Both the position numbers and the translations under genes were made by a program. Below the pieces are notes generated by a model. It made no database searches. It saw only the letters and a program-made list of their open reading frames with translations, and had not been told where the DNA came from. A stretch of 64,000 nt of DNA from Allocatelliglobosispora scoriae (lineage in GTDB: Bacteria > Actinomycetota > Actinomycetes > Mycobacteriales > Micromonosporaceae): NCBI RefSeq assembly GCF_014204945.1, contig NZ_JACHMN010000003.1, positions 2,170,001 to 2,234,000 of the forward strand. The letters run 5' to 3'. This document shows positions 25,219-33,246 of the stretch, piece after piece; the first letter of the stretch is position 1; each line of letters begins with the position of its first letter.

Positions 25219-27960
25219 ATGACGAGCCCCGCCGAGAGTTATGCCGATTCCCAGCGACGCGGGGCACAGGCCGCGGAGTTCCCGGCATTGACGGACTTCA
25301 TCGGCGAGCTCTCGTTCGAGCTCGACGACTTCCAGCTGCAGTCCTGCCAGGCGCTGGAGCGGGGCTCCGGCGTGCTGGTCTGCGCGCCGACCGGTGCGGG
25401 CAAGACGGTGGTCGGCGAGTTCGCGGTGCACCTGGCCCTGCGGCAGGGTCGCAAGTGCTTCTACACGACCCCGATCAAGGCGTTGTCCAACCAGAAGTTC
25501 CACGACCTCATCGACCGCTACGGTCCGGAGAAGGTCGGCCTGCTCACCGGCGACAACGCCATCAACGGCGACGCGCCGATCGTGGTCATGACGACCGAGG
25601 TCCTGCGCAACATGCTCTACGCGGGATCATCCACTCTGGAGGGTCTCTCCTTCGTCGTCATGGACGAGGTGCACTACCTCGCCGACCGCTTCCGCGGCGC
25701 CGTCTGGGAAGAAGTGATCATCCACCTCTCCCAGTCGGTCACCCTCGTCTCCCTCAGCGCGACCGTCTCCAACGCGGAGGAGTTCGCCGAGTGGCTCAAG
25801 ACGGTGCGCGGCAAGACCGAGGTGATCGTCAGCGAGCACCGGCCCGTCCCGCTGTGGCAGCACATGCTCGTCAACAAGCGGATGTTCGACCTCTTCCACG
25901 ACGCTGACGCCGCCCGTGCTCACGACGTTCACCCGGAGCTGCTGCGTTACACCCGGGAGTCGCTGCGGCGGCTGGAGCTCAGCGGCGGCCTCGACAAGCG
26001 CGGCCCGCGCGGGCGGGGACGCCGCAACGTCGGCCCGCCGCGCCAGGACATCGTCGAGCGCCTCGACAACGAGGGCCTGCTCCCGGCGATCCTGTTCATC
26101 TTCAGCCGGGCCGCCTGCGACGCCGCCGTGCAGCAGTGCCTCCAGGCCGGCCTGCGCCTCACCAGCCCCGACGAGAAGGTCGAGATCCGGGCCCTCGTCG
26201 AGCGGCGGATGAGCTCGATCCCGACCGAGGACCTGTCGGCGCTGGGCTACTGGGAGTGGCTCGACGGGCTCGAGCGCGGGCTCGCCGCCCACCACGCCGG
26301 GCTGCTGCCGATCTTCAAGGAGATCGTCGAGGACCTCTTCGTCCGGGGCCTGGTCAAGGCGGTCTTCGCCACCGAGACGCTGGCACTCGGCATCAACATG
26401 CCCGCCCGCTGCGTCGTGCTGGAGCGCCTGGTCAAGTTCAACGGCGAGGCGCACGTCGACCTGACCCCGGGGGAGTACACGCAGCTCACCGGCCGCGCCG
26501 GCCGCCGGGGCATCGACGTGGAGGGCCACGCGGTCGTCGTCTGGACGCCCGAGGTCGACCCCCGCCACGTCGCCGGTCTCGCCTCCACCCGCACCTACCC
26601 GCTGCGCTCCAGCTTCCGGCCGTCCTACAACATGGCGGTCAACCTCGTCGGGTCCGTCGGCGCCGACCGCGCTCGCGACCTGCTCGAATCGTCGTTCGCG
26701 CAGTTCCAGGCCGATGCCTCGGTCGTCGGCGTCGCCCGCCAGGTGCAGAAGAGCCTGGAGACGCAGGCGGCCTACGCCCACGAGGCCTCCTGCCACCTCG
26801 GCGACTTCTCGGAGTATTTCGCGCTGCGTGTGGCGATCGGCGACCGGGAGAAGGCGATCACCCGCCAGTCCCAGGCGAGCCGCCGCGACCAGGTGGCGAT
26901 CTCGCTCAGCGCGCTCAAGGTGGGCGACGTGATCCGGGTTCCCGCCGGTCGGCACGGGGGCCTCGCGATCGTGCTGGAGGCGGGCACCGCCGGATTCGGC
27001 GAGCCCCGGCCGCTGCTGCTCACCGAGGACCGCTGGGCCGGGCGCCTCGCCGCGGGGGAGTTCCCGCACCCGGTGGAGGTGCTCGAACGCGTACGCGTGC
27101 CGAAGAACTTCAACCACCGCAACCCCGGCGAGCGGCGCGACCTCGCGGCGAGCATGCGCGGCCTCGGGCTGGAGCGCGGCGCGGGCCGCCGGGCCAAGCC
27201 CAAGTCCGGCGGCGAGGACCGCGAGCTCACCCGGCTGCGCCACGACATGCGCAAGCACCCCTGCCACCAGTGCCCCGACCGCGAGGACCACGCCCGCTGG
27301 GCCGAGCGCGCCCACCGGCTGCTGCGCGAGACCGATGCGCTGCGGGAAAAGGTCGCCAGCCGGACCGGTTCGCTGGCCCGCACCTTCGACCGGATCTGCT
27401 CGATCCTCGCCGACCGGGGCTACCTCGCCGCCGACGGCACCGTCACCGCGGCGGGCAAGATGCTCGCCCGGATCTGGACCGAGGCGGACCTGCTCGTCGC
27501 CGAGTGCCTGCGCGACGGCGTCTTCGAGGGTCTGCCCCCGGCGGAGCTCGCCGCGGTCGTCTCCACCGTGCTCTACGAGGCGCGGCGCGAGACCGACGAG
27601 CGGATCGGGCTGCCCCGGGGACCGGTGACCACGGCGGTCGAGGAGATCCTGGCCCGGCACCGCAACATCGCCGAGGACGAGCTGGAGCGGGGACTCGACG
27701 CGACCCGCGAGCCCGACCTGGGCTTCGTCTGGCCGATCTACCGCTGGGCGCGCGGCGAGACGCTGGCGAAGGTGCTGGCGAGCGGCACGATGGACGGCGA
27801 GATGCCGGCCGGTGACTTCGTCCGCTGGGCCCGTCAGGTCGTCGACCTGCTCGGGCAGCTCGCCGAGGCGTCCGGGGTGTCGGCGGAGGTGCGGGGGTCG
27901 GCCCGGCAGGCGATCGCGCTGGTCAACCGGGGAGTGCTCGCCTACACCGCGATGGCCTGA
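25219..27960 (+). CDS. helY: DEAD/DEAH-box helicase of the Ski2/Mtr4 family (HelY)
   Basis: The 913-residue ATP-dependent RNA helicase shows Walker A APTGAGKT (residues 56-63), the DEVHYLADRF box, SATVSN (motif III), a helicase C domain with TETLALGINMPAR and QLTGRAGRRG, and a C-terminal DSHCT-type region. In mycobacteria helY follows tatC. Here it lies 8.7 kb away on the same strand, which points to insertion of the intervening genes. A TAGCCT 7 nt before the ATG suggests a leaderless start. Confidence 0.93.
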   Translation: MTSPAESYADSQRRGAQAAEFPALTDFIGELSFELDDFQLQSCQALERGSGVLVCAPTGAGKTVVGEFAVHLALRQGRKCFYTTPIKALSNQKFHDLIDRYGPEKVGLLTGDNAINGDAPIVVMTTEVLRNMLYAGSSTLEGLSFVVMDEVHYLADRFRGAVWEEVIIHLSQSVTLVSLSATVSNAEEFAEWLKTVRGKTEVIVSEHRPVPLWQHMLVNKRMFDLFHDADAARAHDVHPELLRYTRESLRRLELSGGLDKRGPRGRGRRNVGPPRQDIVERLDNEGLLPAILFIFSRAACDAAVQQCLQAGLRLTSPDEKVEIRALVERRMSSIPTEDLSALGYWEWLDGLERGLAAHHAGLLPIFKEIVEDLFVRGLVKAVFATETLALGINMPARCVVLERLVKFNGEAHVDLTPGEYTQLTGRAGRRGIDVEGHAVVVWTPEVDPRHVAGLASTRTYPLRSSFRPSYNMAVNLVGSVGADRARDLLESSFAQFQADASVVGVARQVQKSLETQAAYAHEASCHLGDFSEYFALRVAIGDREKAITRQSQASRRDQVAISLSALKVGDVIRVPAGRHGGLAIVLEAGTAGFGEPRPLLLTEDRWAGRLAAGEFPHPVEVLERVRVPKNFNHRNPGERRDLAASMRGLGLERGAGRRAKPKSGGEDRELTRLRHDMRKHPCHQCPDREDHARWAERAHRLLRETDALREKVASRTGSLARTFDRICSILADRGYLAADGTVTAAGKMLARIWTEADLLVAECLRDGVFEGLPPAELAAVVSTVLYEARRETDERIGLPRGPVTTAVEEILARHRNIAEDELERGLDATREPDLGFVWPIYRWARGETLAKVLASGTMDGEMPAGDFVRWARQVVDLLGQLAEASGVSAEVRGSARQAIALVNRGVLAYTAMA

Positions 27961-28180
27961 CGCCCGCGCTGCTATTCACGATCACACGTCATTCGGGGAA
28001 CCAGACGTGATCTCCACGGGTGCCCGGATTCGCTGCGCGTGCACGTCCCGGCGAGGCGCCAGCGTCGCGGCACCTCCGCACGCCGGCGTCTCTGCACGTC
28101 AGGAGATGCGCCGCCGCCCGGCCCGATGCCACGATCCCGGAGAGGGATCCACCGGCGGGTCCTGATAGGAGCGGTGGCAG

Positions 28181-29065
28181 ATGAGTTCCGGATTGGCGAT
28201 CGTCCTCTTCCCCGTAGCGCTGGGCATCGTCATGCTCGGCCTCGGCCTCACCCTGACGATCGAGGACTTCCGGCGGGTGGTCACCTATCCCCGCGCCGTC
28301 CTCATCTCGCTCGCCTGCCAGATGGTCCTGCTCCCGGCGATCTGCCTGGGGCTCGTCCTGCTCGCGGACCTGCCGCCCGAGCTCGCGGTCGGCATGATGC
28401 TGCTCGCCGCCTCGCCCGGCGGCAGCACCGCCAGCCTCTACAGCCACCTCTTCCGCGGCAACGTCGCGCTCAACGTGACCCTCACGGCGATCAACTCCGT
28501 CCTCGCGCTCTTCACCCTGCCGCTGATCGTCAACTCCTCGATCGCCGGGTTCATCGGCTCGGACACCTCGATCGGCCTGCAGTTCGACAAGGTGCTCCAG
28601 GTCTTCGCGATCGTCCTCATCCCGGTCGCGGTCGGCATGACGGTCCGCGGCCGCTTCCCCGCCTTCGCCGAGCGGATCCAGCGCACGGTCAAGATCGCGT
28701 CCGTCGTGGTCCTGGTCTTCGTCCTCACCGGCGCGGTGATCGGGATCAAGGACGAGATCGCCGAGACGATCGGCGCGGTCGGCGTGACGGTCCTGCTCTT
28801 CAACATCGCAAGCCTCCTCATCGGGTACGCCGTCCCGCGCCTCGCCCGCGTCGCGCACCGCGAGTCGGTGGCCTCGTCGTTCGAGATCGGACTGCACAAC
28901 GCGACGCTGGCGATCACCATCGGTCTCAGCCCGACCCTGCTCAACAGCAGCGAGATCGCCCTACCGTCGGCGATCTACGGCACGCTGATGTTCGCCACCG
29001 CCGCGGTCTTCGGCTTCATCACGGCCCGCCGCGGTCGGCGTACCTCCGAGGATCTCCCGGCCTGA
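28181..29065 (+). CDS. Bile acid:sodium symporter family transporter
   Basis: The 294-residue membrane protein has nine or ten helices and belongs to the BASS superfamily. The characteristic motif LAASPGGSTASLYSHLFRGN and the repeat-related SSFEIGLHNATLAITIGL are present. Bacterial members import small organic anions with sodium; actual substrates are seldom bile acids. The ATG is 9 nt after AGGAG. The 220-nt gap upstream contains no recognised feature. A family B palindrome follows. Confidence 0.85.
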   Translation: MSSGLAIVLFPVALGIVMLGLGLTLTIEDFRRVVTYPRAVLISLACQMVLLPAICLGLVLLADLPPELAVGMMLLAASPGGSTASLYSHLFRGNVALNVTLTAINSVLALFTLPLIVNSSIAGFIGSDTSIGLQFDKVLQVFAIVLIPVAVGMTVRGRFPAFAERIQRTVKIASVVVLVFVLTGAVIGIKDEIAETIGAVGVTVLLFNIASLLIGYAVPRLARVAHRESVASSFEIGLHNATLAITIGLSPTLLNSSEIALPSAIYGTLMFATAAVFGFITARRGRRTSEDLPA

Positions 29066-29085
29066 CCCTCCGCGGCCCGGCGCCG

Positions 29086-29157
29086 AAGATCGCCGCAACT
29101 CTTCAAGAGTTGGTGCTAACCCCTGAGCACCAACTCTTGAAGAGTTGCGGCGATCTT
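29086..29157. repeat. Family B double palindrome, copy 2 (32-bp perfect arms)
   Basis: Arms 29086-29117 and 29126-29157 are perfect inverse complements with an 8-nt loop, and each arm itself contains a self-complementary AACTCTTCAAGAGTT or its inverse. It begins 20 nt after the transporter stop and could act as its terminator. The following 120 nt are AT-richer than their surroundings. Confidence 0.92.
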
Positions 29158-29280
29158 TGGTTTGATGAGCGTTATCCATCGGCGGTGGGATTTAATCGCC
29201 GCAAAGTATTGACCTGTCTGAGCGGGCATGGTCTTATCTAGCCGAATACATTCTATTCCCATGGGTTAGGTAGGATATTG

Positions 29281-30537
29281 ATGTCCCGACTCCGTCCCCC
29301 GGTGCTCGTTGCCGTGTTCGCGCTGGTGCTCGGCTCGTTGGCCGGTCCCGTCGTGTCGGCACCCGCCGCGCAGGCAGCGCTTCCCACCGCCGCCATCTCC
29401 ATCGGCGACAGCTTCATCAGCGGCGAGGGCGCCGGCGCCTACACCGCCGTCACCGACCTCAACGGCACGTCGCAGGCCTTCCCCGGTTGGTCGGCGCCGA
29501 ACAACAACCCCTACTTCTGCCACCGCTCGGCGAACGCGTCGCTCTTCAAGGCGGACCTGCCGGGGATCCAGAACCGGTTCAACCTCGCCTGCTCGGGCGG
29601 CCAGCCGTTCGACATCGCCAACAACTCGATCAACCGCACCAAGGGCCGCAACGTCGCCGCGCAGCTCACCCAGCTCCGGCAGGTCGCGCAGACCAACGAC
29701 ATCGACGTGGTCCTGGTCGGACTCGGCTCCAACAACAGCTCCTTCACCTTCGGCGACGTGGCCGTCCTCTGTGCCAACCGGTTCATCGCCGACGCGTGGA
29801 CCGGCTGGTGGGAGTTCTGGGCCTACCTCAACGGTCCGGTGCCGCAGGAGCCGTGCAGCAACGCCGACCTCGCGACCGCCGCCGAGGTCTCGGCCGCGAC
29901 CGCCGAGACGATCGCCGCGCTGCGCCTGCTCGTCAACACCCTCAACGAGGTCGACGCCGACGGCCAGCACCGCATCGTGTTCCAGGACTACACCAACCCG
30001 ATGCCGACCGACTTCGACGTCAAGTTCCACACCGAGGACGGCCGCGCCGACGACCGGGACAAGTTCCGCGACCTGGGCGCCGAGCGCTACGCGGGCGGCT
30101 GCCCCGTGCACCGGGCGAGCCTGGCTCCCGGCCACTACTTCTCGGCCGCGCTCGGCACGATCGTGCAGAACAGCTTCAACACGATCTCGGCCGAGTACCC
30201 GGGCCAGGACTTCGTCTACCTCAACGTGCAGCACGCCTTCGACGGCGCCCGGCTCTGCGAGAAGGCCGACAGCCCGGCGAACACCCTCGCCACCCCGATC
30301 CGCCTGATGGACGGCCCGACCGGCGTCTTCCTGCAGAGCCTGTCCGGCTACGACAAGATCGCGATCCAGCGGATCGCCAACTCCTGCGTGACCTACTTCC
30401 AGACCTGCCAGGAGTCGTGGCACCCCAATGCCTCGGGCCACGCGGTGCTCGGGCAGTGCCTCGCGGGTGCGGCTGCGACGGCCGCACGCTCCGTCTCCTG
30501 CGTACGCCAGAGCAACGGCTCGATCGTCGTCAGCTGA
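29281..30537 (+). CDS. Secreted SGNH/GDSL-type hydrolase
   Basis: The 418-residue protein has a Sec signal peptide ending near AQA-ALP (residue 32). The SGNH block I is IGDSFISGEG with nucleophile Ser44. GLGSNNSSF supplies the block III Gly/Asn, and the C-terminal SWHPNASGH carries the catalytic His. Several Cys residues suggest disulfides. It is likely an extracellular esterase or lipase; substrate unknown. The ATG follows AGGTAGGA. It ends at a two-way terminator shared with the cupin gene. Confidence 0.85.
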   Translation: MSRLRPPVLVAVFALVLGSLAGPVVSAPAAQAALPTAAISIGDSFISGEGAGAYTAVTDLNGTSQAFPGWSAPNNNPYFCHRSANASLFKADLPGIQNRFNLACSGGQPFDIANNSINRTKGRNVAAQLTQLRQVAQTNDIDVVLVGLGSNNSSFTFGDVAVLCANRFIADAWTGWWEFWAYLNGPVPQEPCSNADLATAAEVSAATAETIAALRLLVNTLNEVDADGQHRIVFQDYTNPMPTDFDVKFHTEDGRADDRDKFRDLGAERYAGGCPVHRASLAPGHYFSAALGTIVQNSFNTISAEYPGQDFVYLNVQHAFDGARLCEKADSPANTLATPIRLMDGPTGVFLQSLSGYDKIAIQRIANSCVTYFQTCQESWHPNASGHAVLGQCLAGAAATAARSVSCVRQSNGSIVVS

Positions 30538-30541
30538 CGTG

Positions 30542-30577
30542 ACGCGGTGCCCGGGATCGTCCTCCCGGGCACCGCGT
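30542..30577. terminator. Two-way terminator between hydrolase and cupin genes
   Basis: A perfect 14-bp stem (30542-30555 with 30564-30577) and an 8-nt loop fill the 39-nt space between two convergent stops. Confidence 0.85.
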
Positions 30578-30951
30578 TACACCGCCCACGGTGGAGTGCC
30601 GACGACCGTCCCGTCCGCCATCGTCGCGGTGAAGCCCGCCTGGATCACGACGTGGGCCGTGGCGGGCTCGGCCCCCGGGTTGACGAGCTGGATCGGCTCG
30701 CCGGCCGGCACGACGGCGGCGTCCCCCGCGTGCAGCGGATCGCCGTCGGGGGAGAGCCGCAGGGTGCCCGAGGTGACCATGAAGACCTCGTCCCGGTCGA
30801 GGTGGTGCGGCTGGTCCGAGACGAGGCCCGCCTCGACGGTGATCCGCCAGGTGCAGACCTCGCCGGAACCCCGGCTGGGTGAGGCGAGCCCGGTGAACTC
30901 GACGCCGGGCAGCTGGAAACGCGGTGCGGTGGTCGCGGTGATGAGGTGCAT
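30577..30951 (-). CDS. Small cupin-domain protein
   Basis: The 124-residue protein is a single cupin barrel, with HHLDRDEVFMVTSG as the first cupin motif and AGDAAVVPAGEPIQLVNPG as the second. The His/Glu ligand positions of motif 1 are present (HH...E). The second motif lacks a clear His, so metal binding is uncertain. It is transcribed away from a MarR regulator across a gap holding two tandem operator-like sites, so it is probably controlled by that regulator. Confidence 0.82.
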   Translation of the reverse strand: MHLITATTAPRFQLPGVEFTGLASPSRGSGEVCTWRITVEAGLVSDQPHHLDRDEVFMVTSGTLRLSPDGDPLHAGDAAVVPAGEPIQLVNPGAEPATAHVVIQAGFTATMADGTVVGTPPWAV

Positions 30952-30970
30952 GGTTCGTTCCCGTCCGAGT

Positions 30971-31002
30971 AGACAAGCTGGCTTGTTCAAGCTGACTTGT
31001 CT
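30971..31002. promoter_or_regulatory. Two tandem MarR-type operators in a divergent promoter
   Basis: ACAAGCTGGCTTGT (30973-30986) is a 14-bp inverted repeat with a 2-nt centre; TCAAGCTGACTTGT (30987-31000) directly follows as a second, weaker site. The whole stretch is flanked by AGACAAG and CTTGTCT. It abuts the -10 element of marR and lies 20 nt before the cupin start. Confidence 0.75.
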
Positions 31003-31007
31003 ATCAT
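31002..31007 (+). promoter_or_regulatory. -10 element TATCAT of marR (leaderless)
   Basis: TATCAT lies 7 nt before the ATG at 31015 and directly follows the tandem operators, so a bound repressor would block it. Confidence 0.6.
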
Positions 31008-31014
31008 GGGGTCC

Positions 31015-31482
31015 ATGGACGCCGAAGCGCAACCGATCGATCTGGGGATCCTGCTGGGCCTCGCCTATCAGGAGTTCGTCCGCGAGCTGCGGGTCGCGCA
31101 CGAGGAGGCCGGATTCACCGACGTGGGCAGGTCGGACGGTGTCGTCTTCCGGGCGATCGCCGGGCGGCCGATGACCGTCAGCGACCTCGCCGTCCGCCTG
31201 CAGATCACGAAGCAGGGTGCGGCGCAGATCATCGAGGAGATGGAGGCCCGGGGGTACGTCGAGCGCCACCCCGACCCGTCGGACGGCCGGGCCCGCCTCG
31301 TCCACCTCGCCGAACGGGGGCGGGCGGCACTCGCCAGCGCCCGCGCGTTCCACCGGTCCTATGAGGAGCGTCTCGCTGCCGCCCATGGCAAGGCCGCTGT
31401 CGCCACGCTGCGCGGGCTGCTCGCGGAGATCGCCGGCGCCGAGCAGACCGTCGACCCCCGCCTGCGCGCCCTCTACCTCTAG
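31015..31482 (+). CDS. MarR-family transcription regulator
   Basis: The 155-residue protein has the MarR winged-helix layout: DLAVRLQITKQGAAQIIEEMEARGYVERHPDPSDGRARLVHLAERG covers the recognition helix and wing. ATG 31015 is preferred because the upstream in-frame TTG (30997) and ATG (31006) lie in the operator/-10 region. It probably represses itself and the divergent cupin gene. The ligand is unknown. Confidence 0.88.
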   Translation: MDAEAQPIDLGILLGLAYQEFVRELRVAHEEAGFTDVGRSDGVVFRAIAGRPMTVSDLAVRLQITKQGAAQIIEEMEARGYVERHPDPSDGRARLVHLAERGRAALASARAFHRSYEERLAAAHGKAAVATLRGLLAEIAGAEQTVDPRLRALYL

Positions 31483-31541
31483 CCCTCGGGTCACGGTGCC
31501 CTCGGGTCGCGGTGCCCCGGTCGCGTTGCCCCGGTCACGTT
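31482..31541. repeat. Four degenerate tandem repeats after marR
   Basis: GCCCTCGGGTCACGGT, GCCCTCGGGTCGCGGT, GCCCCGGTCGCGTT and GCCCCGGTCACGTT follow one another without gaps. The last one merges into family C copy 2. No coding or other function is seen. Confidence 0.6.
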
Positions 31542-31599
31542 TTGCAGCAAAGCGTGGCCTCGCCGCGCGGAATAGCCACGCTTTGCTGCAAAACGTGAC
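31534..31599. repeat. Family C palindromic repeat, copy 2 (66 bp)
   Basis: GTCACGTTTTGCAGCAAAGC at one end and its exact inverse GCTTTGCTGCAAAACGTGAC at the other, with GTGGC near the left centre. It has exactly the length of copy 1 at 19089. Confidence 0.9.
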
Positions 31600-31606
31600 G
31601 GGGACC

Positions 31607-31635
31607 AAGATCGCCGCAACTCTTCAAGAGTTGGT
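31607..31635. repeat. Family B single-arm repeat, copy 3
   Basis: AAGATCGCCGCAACTCTTC continues into AAGAGTTGGT, identical to the left half of the double palindrome at 29086. Only one arm is present. It lies 7 nt after family C copy 2. Confidence 0.85.
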
Positions 31636-31680
31636 CCTATCGACCGCGCCGCCGTGCCGCCGCTCGCCGTGCCGGGACTT

Positions 31681-31753
31681 GATCGCGCTGTTTCCCGGAA
31701 GTAGGGCGCTCGGGCATTGCCGGAGGGGACTGTTTCCCGGAAACAACGCGATC
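31681..31753. repeat. Family A 73-bp palindromic repeat, copy 3
   Basis: The copy begins GATCGCGCTGTTTCCCGGAA and ends TTTCCCGGAAACAACGCGATC (last 21 bases 31733-31753). It sits at the end of a C-B-A run of palindromes, just before a LacI operator. Confidence 0.88.
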
Positions 31754-31761
31754 ACGCGCGA

Positions 31762-31775
31762 TGGGAGCGCTTCCA
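31762..31775. promoter_or_regulatory. LacI/CebR-type operator upstream of lacI
   Basis: TGGGAGCGCTTCCA is a 14-bp inverted repeat with one mismatch. It differs by one base from TGGGAGCGCTCCCA, the operator of the cellobiose regulator CebR of Streptomyces. A TATGCT -10 candidate follows at 31793, so autoregulation of the LacI gene at 31826 is likely. Confidence 0.7.
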
Positions 31776-31825
31776 TTCGCGCTGCGGGCCGGTATGCTGA
31801 CGGGGCATTGAGGCCGGGAGGGACC

Positions 31826-32839
31826 ATGGCGCGTCAACCCACGATGGGGGATATCGCGCGCCGTGCCGGGGTTTCCCGGGTCGCCGTCTCCTACGCGCTC
31901 AACGGCCGTCCCGGTGTCTCCGAGGAGCTGCGCCAGCGCATCCTGCGGATCTCGCAAGAGATCAACTTCAGCGCCAACGGACCGGCCCAGGCGCTGCACG
32001 GCGGCGGCGTGCACGCGATCGGGCTCACCATGCGGCGCCCCGCCACGGCGTTCGCCATCGAGGTCTTCCGCCGCGAGCTCATCAGCGGCGTGCAGATGGA
32101 GCTCTCGGCGCGCGGCTTCGGCCTCGCCCTGCAGTTCGTCGCCGACCTCGACGACGAGCTCGCCGTCTATCGCCGGTGGAACGGCGAGCGCCGGGTCGGT
32201 GGCGTACTCATCTGCGATCTCGGCACCGACGACCCGCGGGTGCCGGTGCTGGAGGAGCTCGGCCTGCCTGCGGTCGTCGTCGGCGGCCCGACCGGTGTGG
32301 GGCGCCTGACCAGCATCTGGAACGACGATCGGGCGGCGGTGACCGAGTCCGTCGGCTACCTGGTCGGGCTGGGGCACCGGCGGATCGCCCGGGTCAGCGG
32401 GCCGGGCGAGATGCTGCACACCGCCGAGCGGACCGGGGCGTTCCTCGCCGCCTGCGCGAGCGCGGGTGCCGAGGGGATCGTCGTCGGCGCCGACTACACG
32501 GGTGAGGCCGGGGCGACGGCGACGCGGCGGCTGCTCAGCTCGGCGCGGCGGCCCACGGCGATCGCCTACGACAACGACGTGATGGCCGTCGCCGGGCTCG
32601 GCGTCGCGATGGAGATGGGTGTCGGGGTCCCGGCCGAGCTCTCCATCGTGGCGTGGGAGGACTCGCCGGTCTGCCAGGTCGTGCGGCCGGCGCTGACGGT
32701 GCTCCACCGCGACATCCCGGCCTTCGGCGCGCACGCGGCGCGGCTGCTGCTCGCGGTCATCGAGGGTGCGGAGCCGCGGAGCGTCCAGGACCACACCGCC
32801 CAGCTCGTCGTCCGGGCGAGTACGGCGCCACCGGCCTGA
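31826..32839 (+). CDS. LacI-family transcription regulator (first)
   Basis: The 337-residue protein has an N-terminal LacI helix-turn-helix (MGDIARRAGVSRVAVSYALNG with the hinge RPGVSEELRQRIL) and a periplasmic-binding-like sugar domain. GGGAGGGACC precedes the ATG. A CebR-like operator lies 50 nt upstream. It closely resembles the LacI protein encoded at 33236 (same length, collinear motifs such as RRLLSS-RPTA-YDND). The inducer is probably a sugar but is not known. No sugar-use operon is adjacent. Confidence 0.9.
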   Translation: MARQPTMGDIARRAGVSRVAVSYALNGRPGVSEELRQRILRISQEINFSANGPAQALHGGGVHAIGLTMRRPATAFAIEVFRRELISGVQMELSARGFGLALQFVADLDDELAVYRRWNGERRVGGVLICDLGTDDPRVPVLEELGLPAVVVGGPTGVGRLTSIWNDDRAAVTESVGYLVGLGHRRIARVSGPGEMLHTAERTGAFLAACASAGAEGIVVGADYTGEAGATATRRLLSSARRPTAIAYDNDVMAVAGLGVAMEMGVGVPAELSIVAWEDSPVCQVVRPALTVLHRDIPAFGAHAARLLLAVIEGAEPRSVQDHTAQLVVRASTAPPA

Positions 32840-32853
32840 TGGCGTCCGGAATA

Positions 32854-32859
32854 TAGGCT
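32854..32859 (+). promoter_or_regulatory. -10 element TAGGCT of the PPOX gene (leaderless)
   Basis: TAGGCT ends 6 nt before the ATG at 32866, in the 26-nt gap after lacI. Confidence 0.65.
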
Positions 32860-32865
32860 GAGCCG

Positions 32866-33246
32866 ATGAGCTTCAGCGATGAGATCCGCCGCAGCAAGCA
32901 GGTCAACCTCACGACTTTCCGCAAGGACGGCACCGGGGTCGCCACGCCCGTCTGGCACGTCGTCGACGGCGATGAGCTCTTCATCATCTCCGAGGCCGAG
33001 GCGTGGAAGGTCAAGCGGATCCGCAAGAACAGCCGGGTGCTGATCACGGCCTGCGACATCCGCGGCAAGGTCGCGCCGGGCGCCGAGCCCATCGAGGGCC
33101 GGGCCCGCCTGCTCGACGACGCCGGGACGCAGGCAGCGCGGAAGCTGGTCGCCCAGCGTTACATCATGTCGCGGCTCGGCAACTGGTTCAGCCGCGTCCT
33201 CCACCTGCGCAAAGCGCCCGTCATCGGCATCGCCGTCACGATTTAG
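32866..33246 (+). CDS. PPOX-class (F420/FMN split-barrel) oxidoreductase
   Basis: The 126-residue protein is a flavin-reductase-like split barrel of the PPOX class, many of which bind F420 in actinobacteria. It shows LTTFRKDGTGVATPVWHV, the VKRIRKNSRVLI segment and the CDIRGKV cofactor-loop region. The cofactor cannot be decided from sequence alone. Its last 11 bases overlap the 3' end of the convergent lacI gene. It is transcribed from a leaderless promoter. Confidence 0.85.
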   Translation: MSFSDEIRRSKQVNLTTFRKDGTGVATPVWHVVDGDELFIISEAEAWKVKRIRKNSRVLITACDIRGKVAPGAEPIEGRARLLDDAGTQAARKLVAQRYIMSRLGNWFSRVLHLRKAPVIGIAVTI

